NCBI RefSeq assembly: GCF_000503215.1
Contig: NZ_AYTD01000013.1
Location: 1,044,009-1,108,008, forward strand
DNA length: 64,000 bases
Direction: 5' to 3'
From: Pseudomonas canadensis
Lineage (GTDB): Bacteria; Pseudomonadota; Gammaproteobacteria; Pseudomonadales; Pseudomonadaceae
This document shows positions 33,544-43,061 of this stretch, in pieces (the stretch's first letter is position 1; each line of letters begins with the position of its first letter). Position numbers and translations under genes: made by a program. Under the pieces are notes generated by a model. It saw only the letters and a program-made list of their open reading frames with translations, did not search any database and was not told the origin of the DNA.

Positions 33544-36500
33544 TCAGGGCTCTACCTGGCTCCATTGCTTGCTCAAGCGCTTGTCGGAAATCGGCACTTT
33601 AGTGCCCAGTTGCTGGGCAAACAACGACACCCGGTATTCCTCCAACCACCAGCGGTAAAGTTCTAGCTGGGGGTCGCGCTTGCCTTCCTGGGCATGTTTT
33701 TTCAGGCGATTCTCGTACTGCGTCCACAAGCCTGCCAGCTCGCCGCTCCACACCCGATCCTTTTGCACCTGGCTCGGCAGTTTTTCCAGGCGTAACTCGA
33801 TGGCCTTGAGGTAACGCGGCAGCTCCTTGAACCACTGCGCCGGGGTTTCCCGCACGAAACCGGGATACACCAAATTGCTCAGCTGCTGCTTGATGTCGTT
33901 CAGGGCCACGGCCTGGGCGAGGTCAATCTTGCCTTTGAAGCGTTTTTGCAGGCCGTGCCACAGCTTCAACACATCCAGGGTCAAGCGCGCCAAGCGCTCG
34001 GCGTGCTCGGTCCAACTGCCGCGCTTGCGCTCGGCCAAAGCGGCCAGACCAGCACCATCACGCGGCAGGCTGGTTTCGCCTTCGAGCACGCAGGTGTCGA
34101 GGCTGGCCAGCAGGATGTCTTCCACCAGCGCATCGATACGCCCCAGTTCGCGGTACATCAGGCCCAACTCGGTCAGGCCCGGCAATTTGCCGCGCAGGAA
34201 TTTCGCCGGTTCCGCCAGTTGTTGCATCAGCAAACGCTGCAAGGCGCGGCGATGCTGGAACTCCGCCTCGGCGGCCGTGGAGAAACGCCCTTCCTTGACC
34301 GTGCCGCTTTCTTCCACCAACGCTGGATACACCGTCATCGACAGACCGGCGATCTTCTGTTGGGTCTTCTCCGCCACCGCCGCAAACACCTTGGCTTCCA
34401 CCGGTTGTTGGCTTTTCGCGGTTTGCGGCACGGCCAGGGCGGCCTGGCTCGCCTCGGCAAAACGTGCGGTCAGTTCGGCCAGGTCGCGGCCTTCGCCGAG
34501 GAACTTGCCCTGGCCGTCGACTACTTCCAGGTTCATCTTCAGATGGCTTTCGACCTGCTGCGCGGCTTCGGCCCAGGCTTCATCGCTGACACGCGCACCT
34601 GTCATGCGCAATAACTCACGGCCCAATGCCTGGGGCAAAGAGCCCTGGCCGAATTCGATGCGTTGCAGCGCGGCTTTGACGAAGTCCGGCACCGGCACAA
34701 AATTCTTACGCAGCGCCTTGGGCAGGTTGCGCACCAGGGCGATGCATTTGGCTTCGATCACCCCCGGCACCAGCCATTCCAGACGCTCTGGCGGCAACGC
34801 CGGCAGCAGTGGCGCCGGAACGCGCAGGGTCACGCCGTCACGCGGGTGGTTGGGTTCGAAGTGGTAACTCAAGGCCAGTTCCAGGTCGCCCAGGTGCAGG
34901 GTGTCCGGGTAATGCGCGGCGGTGACTTCACTGGCTTCGCGGGCCAGCACGTCTTCTTCGCGCATGATCAGCAGTTGCGGGTCTTTCTGGCTGTTGACCT
35001 TGTACCAGCTGTCGAAGGTCGCGGTCTGGTGGATCTCCGCCGGCAACCGCGCATCGTAGAAGGCGAACAGGGTTTCTTCATCGGCCAGGATGTCGCGACG
35101 ACGCGCCTTGGCCTCCAGTTCGTCGAGTTGTTCCAGCAGTTGCTGGTTGGCGGTAAGGCACTTGGCCCGCGACTGGATCTCGCCACGCACCAGGCCTTCG
35201 CGGATAAACAACTCGCGCGACACCACCGGGTCGATCGGCCCGTAATGCACCGGCCGGCGTCCGACCACAATCAGCCCGAACAGGGTGATCTGTTCAAAGG
35301 CCACGACCTGGCCGCGCTTCTTCTCCCAGTGGGGCTCGAAGTGGTTTTTCTTGATCAAGTGCCCAGCCAGCGGCTCGATCCAGTCGGCGTCGATCTTGGC
35401 GACCATGCGCGCATACAGCTTGGTGGTTTCCACCAGTTCGGCGGTCATCAGCCATTGCGGACGCTTCTTGCCGATGCCCGAGGACGGGTGGATCCAGAAC
35501 CGCCGCTGGCGTGCGCCGAGGTAATCGCCGTCTTCGGTCTTCTGGCCGATCTGGCTGAGCAGGCCGGACAACACCGCCTTGTGCAGTTTTGGGAAGTCCG
35601 CCGGCTCTTTGTTGACCGTCAACTGCATGTCGCGGCAGATCAGGCTCAGCTGGCGATGGGAATCACGCCACTCGCGCAGGCGCAGGTAGTTGAGGAAGTT
35701 CTTGCGACACCAATTGCGCAACGGGCTGGCCGTCAGTTCCTGGCGCTGCTCTTCGAAACCGCGCCACAGATTGACCAGGCCGGCGAAATCCGAATCCGGG
35801 TCTTTCCACTGCGCGTGGGCTTGGTCAGCAGCCTGCTGACGTTCCGGCGGACGCTCGCGCGGATCCTGGATCGACATGGCACTGGCGACGATCAGCACTT
35901 CCTGCAAGCTGCCAAGCTTGGCGGCTTCCAGCAGCATGCGGCCCATGCGCGGGTCCACCGGCAGGCGCGCCAACTGACGGCCCAATGGCGTGAGCTGACT
36001 GTTGCGGTCCACCGCCGACAGCTCTTGCAGCAAGTTGAAACCGTCGCTGATAGCCTTGCCGTCCGGCGGCTCGATAAACGGGAAATCGGTGATCTCGCCG
36101 AGGCGCAGGTGCAGCATCTGCAAGATCACGGCGGCGAGGTTGGTGCGCAGGATCTCGGGGTCGGTAAATTCCGGACGCCCGATAAAATCTTCTTCGCTGT
36201 ACAAGCGGATGCAGATGCCCGGCTCGACCCGGCCGCAACGGCCCTTACGCTGGTTGGCGCTGGCCTGGGAGATCGCCTCGATCGGCAGGCGCTGCACTTT
36301 GGCGCGGTAGCTGTAGCGGCTGATGCGTGCGGTGCCGCTGTCGATCACATAACGAATGCCCGGCACGGTCAGCGAGGTTTCCGCGACGTTGGTCGCCAAC
36401 ACCACGCGCCGCCCCGGGTGGGACTGGAAAATGCGCTGCTGTTCAGCCGGCGACAGGCGCGCGTACAGCGGCAGGATTTCGGTGTGCTTGAGCTGGGCCT

Positions 36501-37455
36501 TGCGCAGCATGTCGGCGGCGTCGCGAATCTCGCGCTCTCCGGGCAGGAACACCAATACGTCACCAGGACTGCGTCGCTCGCTGCGTTCATAAGCAGCAAT
36601 TTCATCGAGGGTGGCGAGGATCGCCTGGTCAACAGTCAAGTCGTCCTCGACGCGGTTGCCCTCTTCATCCTGTTCCAGGGTCAGCGGGCGATACCAGGTG
36701 TCCACCGGGAAGGTACGACCCGAGACTTCGACGATCGGCGCATCGTCGAAATGCTTGGAAAAACGCTCCAGGTCGATGGTCGCCGAGGTGATGATGACCT
36801 TCAGGTCCGGACGGCGCGGCAGCAGGGTTTTCAGGTAGCCCAGCAGGAAGTCGATGTTCAGGCTGCGTTCGTGGGCTTCGTCGACGATGATCGTGTCGTA
36901 GCGTTCCAGATAGCGATCGTTCTGGGTTTCCGCCAGCAGGATACCGTCGGTCATCAGTTTGATCAGGGTGTTGGAATCGCTCTGGTCTTCAAAACGCACC
37001 TGATAGCCCACCAACGCGCCCAACGGCGTGGCCAACTCTTCGGCGACCCGGCTGGCGACGCTGCGGGCCGCGATCCGGCGTGGCTGGGTATGACCGATCA
37101 GGCCGAACTGGCCACGACCGATTTCCAGGCAGATCTTCGGCAACTGGGTGGTCTTACCCGAACCGGTCTCACCGGCAATGATCAGCACCTGGTGCTTGTT
37201 CAGCGCGGCTTTGATCTCATCACGCTTGGCCGCAATCGGCAGGCTGTCGTCATAACGGATCACCGGCAGGCTGGCACGCCGCGCCGTGACTTGGGCGCAG
37301 GAAGCCTGCATGCGCGCAACCCATTGCGCCAACTTTTCCTCGTCGGGCTTCTTGCGCAGCTCAAGCAGTTGCCGCCGCAAGCGGTGGCGGTCGGCGAGCA
37401 TGGCGTGATCGAGGGTTTTGAGCAGTTGGTCGATGGTGGGTGCTTGGTCGGTCAT
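33544..37455 (-). CDS. hrpA: ATP-dependent RNA helicase HrpA
   Basis: A 1303-residue DEAH-box helicase from the ATG at 37455 (MTDQAPTIDQLL); a 30-codon upstream extension is not supported by a ribosome site. Motifs include GETGSGKTTQ (Walker A), DEAHERSLN, SATIDLERF and QRKGRCGR (motif VI). The C-terminal helicase-associated and OB-fold regions, and the long HrpA-specific tail, are present. It is thought to process mRNA and rescue stalled ribosomes. The gene is next to aceK in related genomes as here, apart from the insert at 37.7-40.9 kb. Confidence 0.95.
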   Translation of the reverse strand: MTDQAPTIDQLLKTLDHAMLADRHRLRRQLLELRKKPDEEKLAQWVARMQASCAQVTARRASLPVIRYDDSLPIAAKRDEIKAALNKHQVLIIAGETGSGKTTQLPKICLEIGRGQFGLIGHTQPRRIAARSVASRVAEELATPLGALVGYQVRFEDQSDSNTLIKLMTDGILLAETQNDRYLERYDTIIVDEAHERSLNIDFLLGYLKTLLPRRPDLKVIITSATIDLERFSKHFDDAPIVEVSGRTFPVDTWYRPLTLEQDEEGNRVEDDLTVDQAILATLDEIAAYERSERRSPGDVLVFLPGEREIRDAADMLRKAQLKHTEILPLYARLSPAEQQRIFQSHPGRRVVLATNVAETSLTVPGIRYVIDSGTARISRYSYRAKVQRLPIEAISQASANQRKGRCGRVEPGICIRLYSEEDFIGRPEFTDPEILRTNLAAVILQMLHLRLGEITDFPFIEPPDGKAISDGFNLLQELSAVDRNSQLTPLGRQLARLPVDPRMGRMLLEAAKLGSLQEVLIVASAMSIQDPRERPPERQQAADQAHAQWKDPDSDFAGLVNLWRGFEEQRQELTASPLRNWCRKNFLNYLRLREWRDSHRQLSLICRDMQLTVNKEPADFPKLHKAVLSGLLSQIGQKTEDGDYLGARQRRFWIHPSSGIGKKRPQWLMTAELVETTKLYARMVAKIDADWIEPLAGHLIKKNHFEPHWEKKRGQVVAFEQITLFGLIVVGRRPVHYGPIDPVVSRELFIREGLVRGEIQSRAKCLTANQQLLEQLDELEAKARRRDILADEETLFAFYDARLPAEIHQTATFDSWYKVNSQKDPQLLIMREEDVLAREASEVTAAHYPDTLHLGDLELALSYHFEPNHPRDGVTLRVPAPLLPALPPERLEWLVPGVIEAKCIALVRNLPKALRKNFVPVPDFVKAALQRIEFGQGSLPQALGRELLRMTGARVSDEAWAEAAQQVESHLKMNLEVVDGQGKFLGEGRDLAELTARFAEASQAALAVPQTAKSQQPVEAKVFAAVAEKTQQKIAGLSMTVYPALVEESGTVKEGRFSTAAEAEFQHRRALQRLLMQQLAEPAKFLRGKLPGLTELGLMYRELGRIDALVEDILLASLDTCVLEGETSLPRDGAGLAALAERKRGSWTEHAERLARLTLDVLKLWHGLQKRFKGKIDLAQAVALNDIKQQLSNLVYPGFVRETPAQWFKELPRYLKAIELRLEKLPSQVQKDRVWSGELAGLWTQYENRLKKHAQEGKRDPQLELYRWWLEEYRVSLFAQQLGTKVPISDKRLSKQWSQVEP

Positions 37456-37734
37456 CAGGGTGGCAAAGGTCTTCTGGGTGAGGCAGGGCACGCCTGCATA
37501 ACTGTGGACGTAGAAAAGAGGAGCGATTGTCGCAGATTTCGACATTCCTGGAGACGCTCAGTCAGTGACCGGCCGCATAACGCCGCCTAATCAACATATT
37601 TCTTACACGAGAAAGTCGCTCATCCGACCATTTCACAGTGCAAATCCGATGGTTTGAGTGCCGTACACAGGATCAAATCAACCCGCCAGAAACCTCTGGC
37701 AGATCACTGTATCGCTTATGAAACCGGAGCTTTT

Positions 37735-37989
37735 ATGCCTATCGATTCGACAAATAGCCAACCTTATCTACCCAGCTACTCTGCATCCCTGCTGGCCCAA
37801 CCGCGCTCGGCAGCGTCGCAACCACCGCCCAAATATGAGTTCCCGCCCGCCTACACAGAAAAGCCGTCGTCCAAAGCAGCCCCGCAGACCGCCTCGACAC
37901 CGCCCACTAATTTGACGGCCAATCGAATCTCGAATTTCCACACGGCCACTCAGGCAGTACGAGGCATGAATTTCATGAGCGGCCTGTAA
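37735..37989 (+). CDS. Small Pro/Ser-rich effector-like protein
   Basis: An 84-residue protein from the ATG at 37735 with GGAG 4 nt upstream. It is rich in Pro, Ser and Ala, has no signal peptide or membrane span, and begins MPIDSTNSQPYLPSY, similar to the opening MPIDAS of the next gene 51 bp downstream. Such a start could be a shared secretion or chaperone signal, or the mark of a duplication. No function is known. Confidence 0.45.
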   Translation: MPIDSTNSQPYLPSYSASLLAQPRSAASQPPPKYEFPPAYTEKPSSKAAPQTASTPPTNLTANRISNFHTATQAVRGMNFMSGL

Positions 37990-38040
37990 CTCAGCGGCAA
38001 AAACCTGATTGATATCGCCTCTAACGCCCGAGGAATTCTT

Positions 38041-38628
38041 ATGCCCATTGACGCCAGCCGCTACTACAACGCATCCATCCAAAACCTGCATAGTTACGCC
38101 AACAAATACCAGGACATTGCACCTGTATCCGATCCGGCAAACGGTTCCTGGACCTCAAACCCCTCTGGACCTTCCTATGCCTCCAAGAGCTATCCAAAGC
38201 TACCCAATACGAAGGCGAGAGACTTGGGCGCTGAGCTGCATCTGGCGGGAGCGGCTACAAACCCCCGAAACTCCACGGCAACGGTGACACCCGTAAAAAA
38301 GCCAGAGGATCTGAACATCGCGAAGACACCGAATACGGTTACCAAGTTTATCGTGACGGGAGACGGACAGATGGCGATCGCCAACATCAGTAAAAACGTA
38401 GCGCCAAAAATGATATCCCACCCCGCCACCGCCGAACTGGGCGTCGGTGCCGGGCAGTCGAATAACATCGTCAGTGCCGGCTACTTAAAGCAAACCATGA
38501 CCGGGAGAACTCACTTATCCAATACCTCGGGCCACTACCGACCCACAAAGGAGAATATGAGGCCCGCCCAGGATTACTTGGAAAATATCGGCGTGAAGTC
38601 GACCAAAAGCCAATTCGGTATTTTCTGA
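38041..38628 (+). CDS. Effector-like protein with SGHYRP module
   Basis: A 195-residue protein from the ATG at 38041 with GAGG upstream. The first 80 residues are polar and probably disordered. The C-terminal part reads FIVTGDGQMAIANISKN, HPATAELGVGAGQSNNIVSA and NTSGHYRPTKEN. This fits a module I recall from the C-termini of assorted bacterial toxin or effector proteins (H-S/P, then V-x-A-G, then SGHYxP). I cannot name a biochemical activity. With the neighbouring small protein and the FAD protein, it forms an accessory insert beside aceK. A secreted effector is a guess. Confidence 0.5.
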   Translation: MPIDASRYYNASIQNLHSYANKYQDIAPVSDPANGSWTSNPSGPSYASKSYPKLPNTKARDLGAELHLAGAATNPRNSTATVTPVKKPEDLNIAKTPNTVTKFIVTGDGQMAIANISKNVAPKMISHPATAELGVGAGQSNNIVSAGYLKQTMTGRTHLSNTSGHYRPTKENMRPAQDYLENIGVKSTKSQFGIF

Positions 38629-38677
38629 AGATTGATCAATCCGTAAATCAAGTTCATGAGCAGTGATCGCGCTCCTT

Positions 38678-38793
38678 GCGCCGGTACGGAAACACATCGA
38701 TCACCTTACCGGCGCGAATTGCAGCCCTTTCCAGTAATCGGCGTTGTACAACTCGCCATGCAGCTCATCGAACACCCTGCGCTGACCAGCATC
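38678..38793 (-). pseudogene. Degraded duplicate of the 3' end of aceK
   Basis: This 116-bp stretch matches the last codons of aceK at 40978-41100 closely (for example CCCTTTCCAGTAATCGGCGT, then CGCCATGCAGCTCATCGAAC). It carries a 7-bp deletion relative to aceK and about a dozen substitutions. The frame is broken and the copy has no start. It presumably arose when the insert joined this locus, leaving one copy of the target or flanking sequence on each side of the FAD gene. Confidence 0.85.
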
Positions 38794-38981
38794 GGCTGGA
38801 CTTCAAGGTATTGATTCATTCCACAGGCAAACCGTACGTCAAACTGGGCGCCATCAATCCGCTAAAAGACAGCAATAAACAGCGGGCGTTAGTTGCCGAA
38901 CTGACTACCGATTTATTCAATATCTACACTGATTTGAGAAACAATCTGACCCTTCACCACATGACCGCTTCACACCAATAA
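38794..38981 (+). pseudogene. C-terminal remnant of an unknown gene
   Basis: After the aceK duplicate the plus-strand frame reads [38 protein letters not shown] and a plausible helical end before TAA. It looks protein-like, yet its start lies in reverse aceK sequence. It is probably the tail of a gene lost when the duplicate was formed. Just after it, ATG at 38998 opens an 8-codon frame (MPADEAF) preceded by AAGGACGAG, resembling the starts of the two MPID genes; this may be another gene stub. Confidence 0.5.
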
Positions 38982-39034
38982 CAAGGACGAGTTCTTAATG
39001 CCTGCGGATGAGGCCTTTTGAAAGGATTATCCTG

Positions 39035-40912
39035 ATGCTACTCGGTAAATCGCTGCATGAACCACAGCCCCAAAGAGCGAACGCTGTACAGCCGGCCGCA
39101 ACCCAGGTCGGCACCCAAGCCGTTGGCGATGCCGACAAACCGTTGAGCCCTCACCGAGTGCGTGACCTGACATTTGTCGGCACCGGCAGCAGCGTGGCTT
39201 ATCTGGTCAACGAATTGAACCACCGGTTTTCGACGAATAGTCACGCAACCCCTCTGCACGGAAAAGTCAGCATCATCGGCAAGGAAGATCCCTGGCTGCC
39301 CAGTGTGCGAGGCCAGGGCTACATCAATCATCAACGTGAAATCATCGACCAATGGGGCCCTACGGTACCCTGCTACAACTCTGGCTACGCGGACCGGGGC
39401 GAGTTTGCAGCGCGGAACCGACAACAGTTGGACCGGGCACAGGCATTGGGGGCGGAATATCTACCGGCGCAGGTCACAGGCATCAACCAACTGAAAGACG
39501 GTCGCTATCAGATTCGCCTGGAAAACGGCCAGGCTATAGAAAGCCGGCAGGTAGTGTTGGGCATGGGGGCCGGGCCGCACACCAGCGTATGGAACAACGA
39601 CAGCGCACAGACTTTGGCGGAGAAACGTCTAGGCAATATCCGCCTGCACCAGCAAGAGGTCTTGCGGGGCAACGTCATGGACCTGGATGAGTTTATGCGG
39701 GCCACCGACAGCCGCCCTGAACAGTTCGCGGGCAAGAAGGTGGTGGTGCACGGCCCCAACGCAGGTATCGATGCGGTCGAACGCGCGGGAGAACTGGGCG
39801 CACAAGTCAATTGGCTGATCCGCAGTACCAAGCCGGTGCTGCTGGACGGCCACCAGCTGAAGTTTGCACCCCAGGTGGCCAACCACCACTTGGTGTCGGT
39901 GGACGCGCTCGACATCCATCCGAACCCCACCCCTGGTGGCGCGCCGTTGCAACTGAGGTACAGTGTGCCCACCGGCGAGAGCCAGGCGCCTCGTCAAACC
40001 CTCGACGCCGACTACTACGTCTATGCCCTCGGACAGGACATTCACAAGCCGGGAAGCGCCGGTGCCGTCTTGGGCGACTTGTTTGGCAAACTCGAACCCG
40101 TTTACGACTACGATCAGGTCTATAGCGACCAGCCCTTCAAGACTGTTCTCGGCCTGCAAACCCGCGGCAGCAACAGCGATAGCGGCCTGCTCATTGTCGG
40201 CGCCGCCGTCGCGCAGTTGGCAGCCACTGTCCAGCACAGCTACCTGGACCATGCAGCCGACCGAATTTTCCAACAACTGGAAAAGCTTCCAGGCGCCGCT
40301 GGCGAAGCACTCTCACGTCTTATCGTGGAGGACGCAAGCACCCAAGACATCCAGGCACACATACAGACATGGGCGGCCGACACCCCAAGCACACCGCGTA
40401 TGCAGACATTACTCAACTCGATCGCGGACTACCTGGCAGCCCGCGAGTACTTCCAACAACAAGCTCAGAAAAAAGGCCCGCGTGGGGTGGCGCAAGAAGT
40501 GGAAAACCAGACCTTGAACCAGGTGCCTTCAGTGATCGTCTCTCCACAGTTGGGTACGGTGAAAGCCTCCGTCGCTGCACTCTCAGGATTGATGCCGGCT
40601 TACGTAGCACAAGGCGAAAACAACTTCACCGCCGATGATCGCACGATGCTGCGCGCAGGCATCGCCCACCGATACCCCAACATCGGCAATGCCACGGCCA
40701 GCCGTTTCATTGATGAGGTCTTGCACCTGCGGCATCTGGATGACCAGGCGTTCAGGGCCAAGGCAACGGCCGAAGGGGGCAGCGCAGCGCCGGTGCAGAC
40801 ACCTGTCGTCGGCGTACCTGACGCCGTCAGGAAAAACTATAGCGCCTACTTGCAAGCCAAGAACGACGGTGCCGACGACACACCGCTCATTCGCCAGTGG
40901 TTGCCAGGCTAA
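39035..40912 (+). CDS. Rossmann-fold FAD/NAD(P)-binding protein, accessory
   Basis: A 625-residue protein from the ATG at 39035 (AAAGGA 9 nt upstream; another ATG lies at 39008). A dinucleotide-binding loop FVGTGSSVAYLVNEL near residue 50 and a second nucleotide-binding segment (KKVVVHGPNAGIDAVERAGE) indicate a flavoprotein of the FAD/NAD(P) class. DADYYVYALGQD and the later GLLIVGAAVAQLA resemble the FAD-closing segments of such enzymes. The C-terminal 200 residues are helical and unrecognised. No signal peptide is seen. Context (effector-like small genes, insert at aceK) suggests secondary metabolism or host interaction. Reaction unknown. Confidence 0.65.
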   Translation: MLLGKSLHEPQPQRANAVQPAATQVGTQAVGDADKPLSPHRVRDLTFVGTGSSVAYLVNELNHRFSTNSHATPLHGKVSIIGKEDPWLPSVRGQGYINHQREIIDQWGPTVPCYNSGYADRGEFAARNRQQLDRAQALGAEYLPAQVTGINQLKDGRYQIRLENGQAIESRQVVLGMGAGPHTSVWNNDSAQTLAEKRLGNIRLHQQEVLRGNVMDLDEFMRATDSRPEQFAGKKVVVHGPNAGIDAVERAGELGAQVNWLIRSTKPVLLDGHQLKFAPQVANHHLVSVDALDIHPNPTPGGAPLQLRYSVPTGESQAPRQTLDADYYVYALGQDIHKPGSAGAVLGDLFGKLEPVYDYDQVYSDQPFKTVLGLQTRGSNSDSGLLIVGAAVAQLAATVQHSYLDHAADRIFQQLEKLPGAAGEALSRLIVEDASTQDIQAHIQTWAADTPSTPRMQTLLNSIADYLAAREYFQQQAQKKGPRGVAQEVENQTLNQVPSVIVSPQLGTVKASVAALSGLMPAYVAQGENNFTADDRTMLRAGIAHRYPNIGNATASRFIDEVLHLRHLDDQAFRAKATAEGGSAAPVQTPVVGVPDAVRKNYSAYLQAKNDGADDTPLIRQWLPG

Positions 40913-40965
40913 CTCGTTACATCGGGGCAGCGGCTTGCCTGTTGCCCCGTTCGAGTTTTGGTGCT

Positions 40966-42672
40966 TTACGTCGATTTGCGCCGATATGGAAACACATCAA
41001 TCACCTTACCGGCACGAATCGCCTCCTGCAGCCCTTTCCAGTAATCGGCGTTGTACAACTCGCCATGCAGCTCATCGAACAACTTGCGTTGGCCAGCATC
41101 CGCAAACAGGAACGGCGGGAACTCCTCGGGGAATACATCCAGCGGGCCAATGGAGTACCAGGGCTCCGAGGCCATCTCATCCTCGGGAGTACGCGGCGCG
41201 GGGATGTGGCGGAAGTTGGCTTCGGTGAGAAAGCAAATTTCATCGTAGTCGTAGAACACCACGCGGCCGTGGCGGGTGACGCCGAAGTTCTTCAGCAGCA
41301 TGTCGCCGGGAAAGATGTTGGCCGCCGCCAGTTGTTTGATCGCCAGGCCGTAGTCTTCCAAGGCTTCACGCACCTGGGCGGGGTTGGCGTTGTCGAGGTA
41401 GAGGTTGAGCGGCGTCATGCGCCGTTCGGTCCAGCAGTGGCGGATCAACACCGTGTCGCCTTCGACTTCGACGGTGCCAGCGGCGACTTCCAGCAATTCG
41501 GCGAGGCATTCGGGTTCGAATTTGCTCAGGGGAAAACGGAAATCGGCGAACTCCTGGGTGTCAGCCATGCGTCCGACCCGATCGACGCTTTTGACCAGGC
41601 GGTACTTCTCGATCACCGTGGCGCGGTTGACGTTTTTCGACGGTGAGAAACGGTCCTTGATGATCTTGAACACGGTGTTGAAGCCCGGCAGGGTGAACAC
41701 GCTCATGACCATGCCACGCACGCCAGGGGCCATGATGAATTGATCGTCGGTGGTCGCCAGGTGGTTGATCAGAGCGCGGTAGAACTCCGACTTGCCGTGC
41801 TTGTAGAAACCAATGGAGGTGTACAGCTCTGCGACGTGCTTGCCCGGGAGGATGCGCTTGAGAAAGCCGATGAATTCCGCCGGCACCGGCACATCCACCA
41901 TGAAGTAGGAACGGGTGAACGAAAAGATGATCGACACATCGGCTTCATCGGTGATCAGTGCGTCGATCTGGATGCCTTGCCCTTCGCGATGCAACAGGGG
42001 GATCACCAGCGGCCATTGTTCGTCGCGGGTGTAGATGCGTCCTACCAGGTACGCGCCTTTATTGCGGTAAAGCACCGAGGAAAACAGCTCGACCTTGAGG
42101 TCTGGATCCTTGCACACCCAGTCCGGCAAGTTTTCCCGCAGTTGGGCTTCAAGGCGGTGCAGGTCGCCGGCCAGGTCCGCGTAGGGTTCGCTGAAACGGT
42201 AGTCGGCAAAGATCTGCGCGAGCATCTCCGGGATTTTTGCGGCGGGCGTGTAGGTGCGCGTCTGCGCGGCCCGTGCCCGGCGCAGGCTGGGCCGGGTGGT
42301 GTGGATAAACATGCAGCCGTCGCTGATCAGGTCGTGGCTGAACAGTCCGCAGAAGATCGAGTTGTACCAGGTCTCGGAGAGTTCATCATCGAAACGCAGG
42401 TCGATCAGACCGATGTAGGCGCTTTTCACCACGGGCCACTGGTCAACATCGAGTAATGCTCCGTCATCAAAGCTACTGCGCAAACGCGCAATCACTTCAC
42501 TGACCTTTTCTTCATAGAGATTGATCCGCGCCGCCGACGCCGCCTGCCCCTGCTGCCACTGGGCCTTCTCAAAACGCTCGCGGGCGCCGTCGGTGATCTG
42601 GCGGAAGTGCTCACGGTAATCGTCGAAGCCATCGAGGATCATCTGGGCGACTGCGAGGGCGGATTGCGACAT
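40966..42672 (-). CDS. aceK: Isocitrate dehydrogenase kinase/phosphatase
   Basis: A 568-residue bifunctional enzyme from the ATG at 42672 (AGAGG 8 nt upstream). It phosphorylates and dephosphorylates isocitrate dehydrogenase to route carbon into the glyoxylate shunt. The ATP-binding segment ([20 protein letters not shown]) and [20 protein letters not shown] are characteristic. Length is normal. The last 123 bp are duplicated in degraded form 2.3 kb away. Confidence 0.95.
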   Translation of the reverse strand: MSQSALAVAQMILDGFDDYREHFRQITDGARERFEKAQWQQGQAASAARINLYEEKVSEVIARLRSSFDDGALLDVDQWPVVKSAYIGLIDLRFDDELSETWYNSIFCGLFSHDLISDGCMFIHTTRPSLRRARAAQTRTYTPAAKIPEMLAQIFADYRFSEPYADLAGDLHRLEAQLRENLPDWVCKDPDLKVELFSSVLYRNKGAYLVGRIYTRDEQWPLVIPLLHREGQGIQIDALITDEADVSIIFSFTRSYFMVDVPVPAEFIGFLKRILPGKHVAELYTSIGFYKHGKSEFYRALINHLATTDDQFIMAPGVRGMVMSVFTLPGFNTVFKIIKDRFSPSKNVNRATVIEKYRLVKSVDRVGRMADTQEFADFRFPLSKFEPECLAELLEVAAGTVEVEGDTVLIRHCWTERRMTPLNLYLDNANPAQVREALEDYGLAIKQLAAANIFPGDMLLKNFGVTRHGRVVFYDYDEICFLTEANFRHIPAPRTPEDEMASEPWYSIGPLDVFPEEFPPFLFADAGQRKLFDELHGELYNADYWKGLQEAIRAGKVIDVFPYRRKST

Positions 42673-43061
42673 GCGGGAAACCTCTACGGGCATCTGGAAG
42701 CCCTGAGCTTAGCCAGTGTACGAGAACACGAGAAGGGTCATTTTTTTTCCTGCCTTGTACAACTTCGCTCATTTCGTACATTTATTTTCAATTTCTTTAA
42801 TTCGACCATTCGGTCAATAAACGCACCATAAAGTCACACTGCGTTTTACCTGCACGCCTGCATTGGCGGGGCTTGGCAGATTGATGCCGGAAATCCCTAT
42901 GCAACGCCGGCCGCGATCTGCGCGCAGTGCTCTGGATCCAACTAAGGGAAACCCTGATTACCACGATAGTGGCACTTTGATATATAGCGCGCCCTCTCCC
43001 ACCCTAACAAGGTCAAAAGACCGATTCGGGAACAGGTTCTAATCGCCCAAGGAGCATTGAG
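42673..43061. other. Divergent regulatory region between aceK and the chemotaxis receptor
   Basis: A 389-bp gap, A+T-rich around 42725-42830. It holds an 8-bp palindrome TTGTACAA at 42753-42760 and an inverted repeat GACC-ATTC-GGTC at 42804-42815, both possible operator sites. No coding frame is credible. Confidence 0.4.

Noticed and set aside
34663..37590. 975-codon plus-strand open frame opposite hrpA
   Set aside because: It mirrors the hrpA coding strand in high-GC sequence, has a Gln/Arg/Val-rich translation without domains, and no ribosome site; an antisense artefact.
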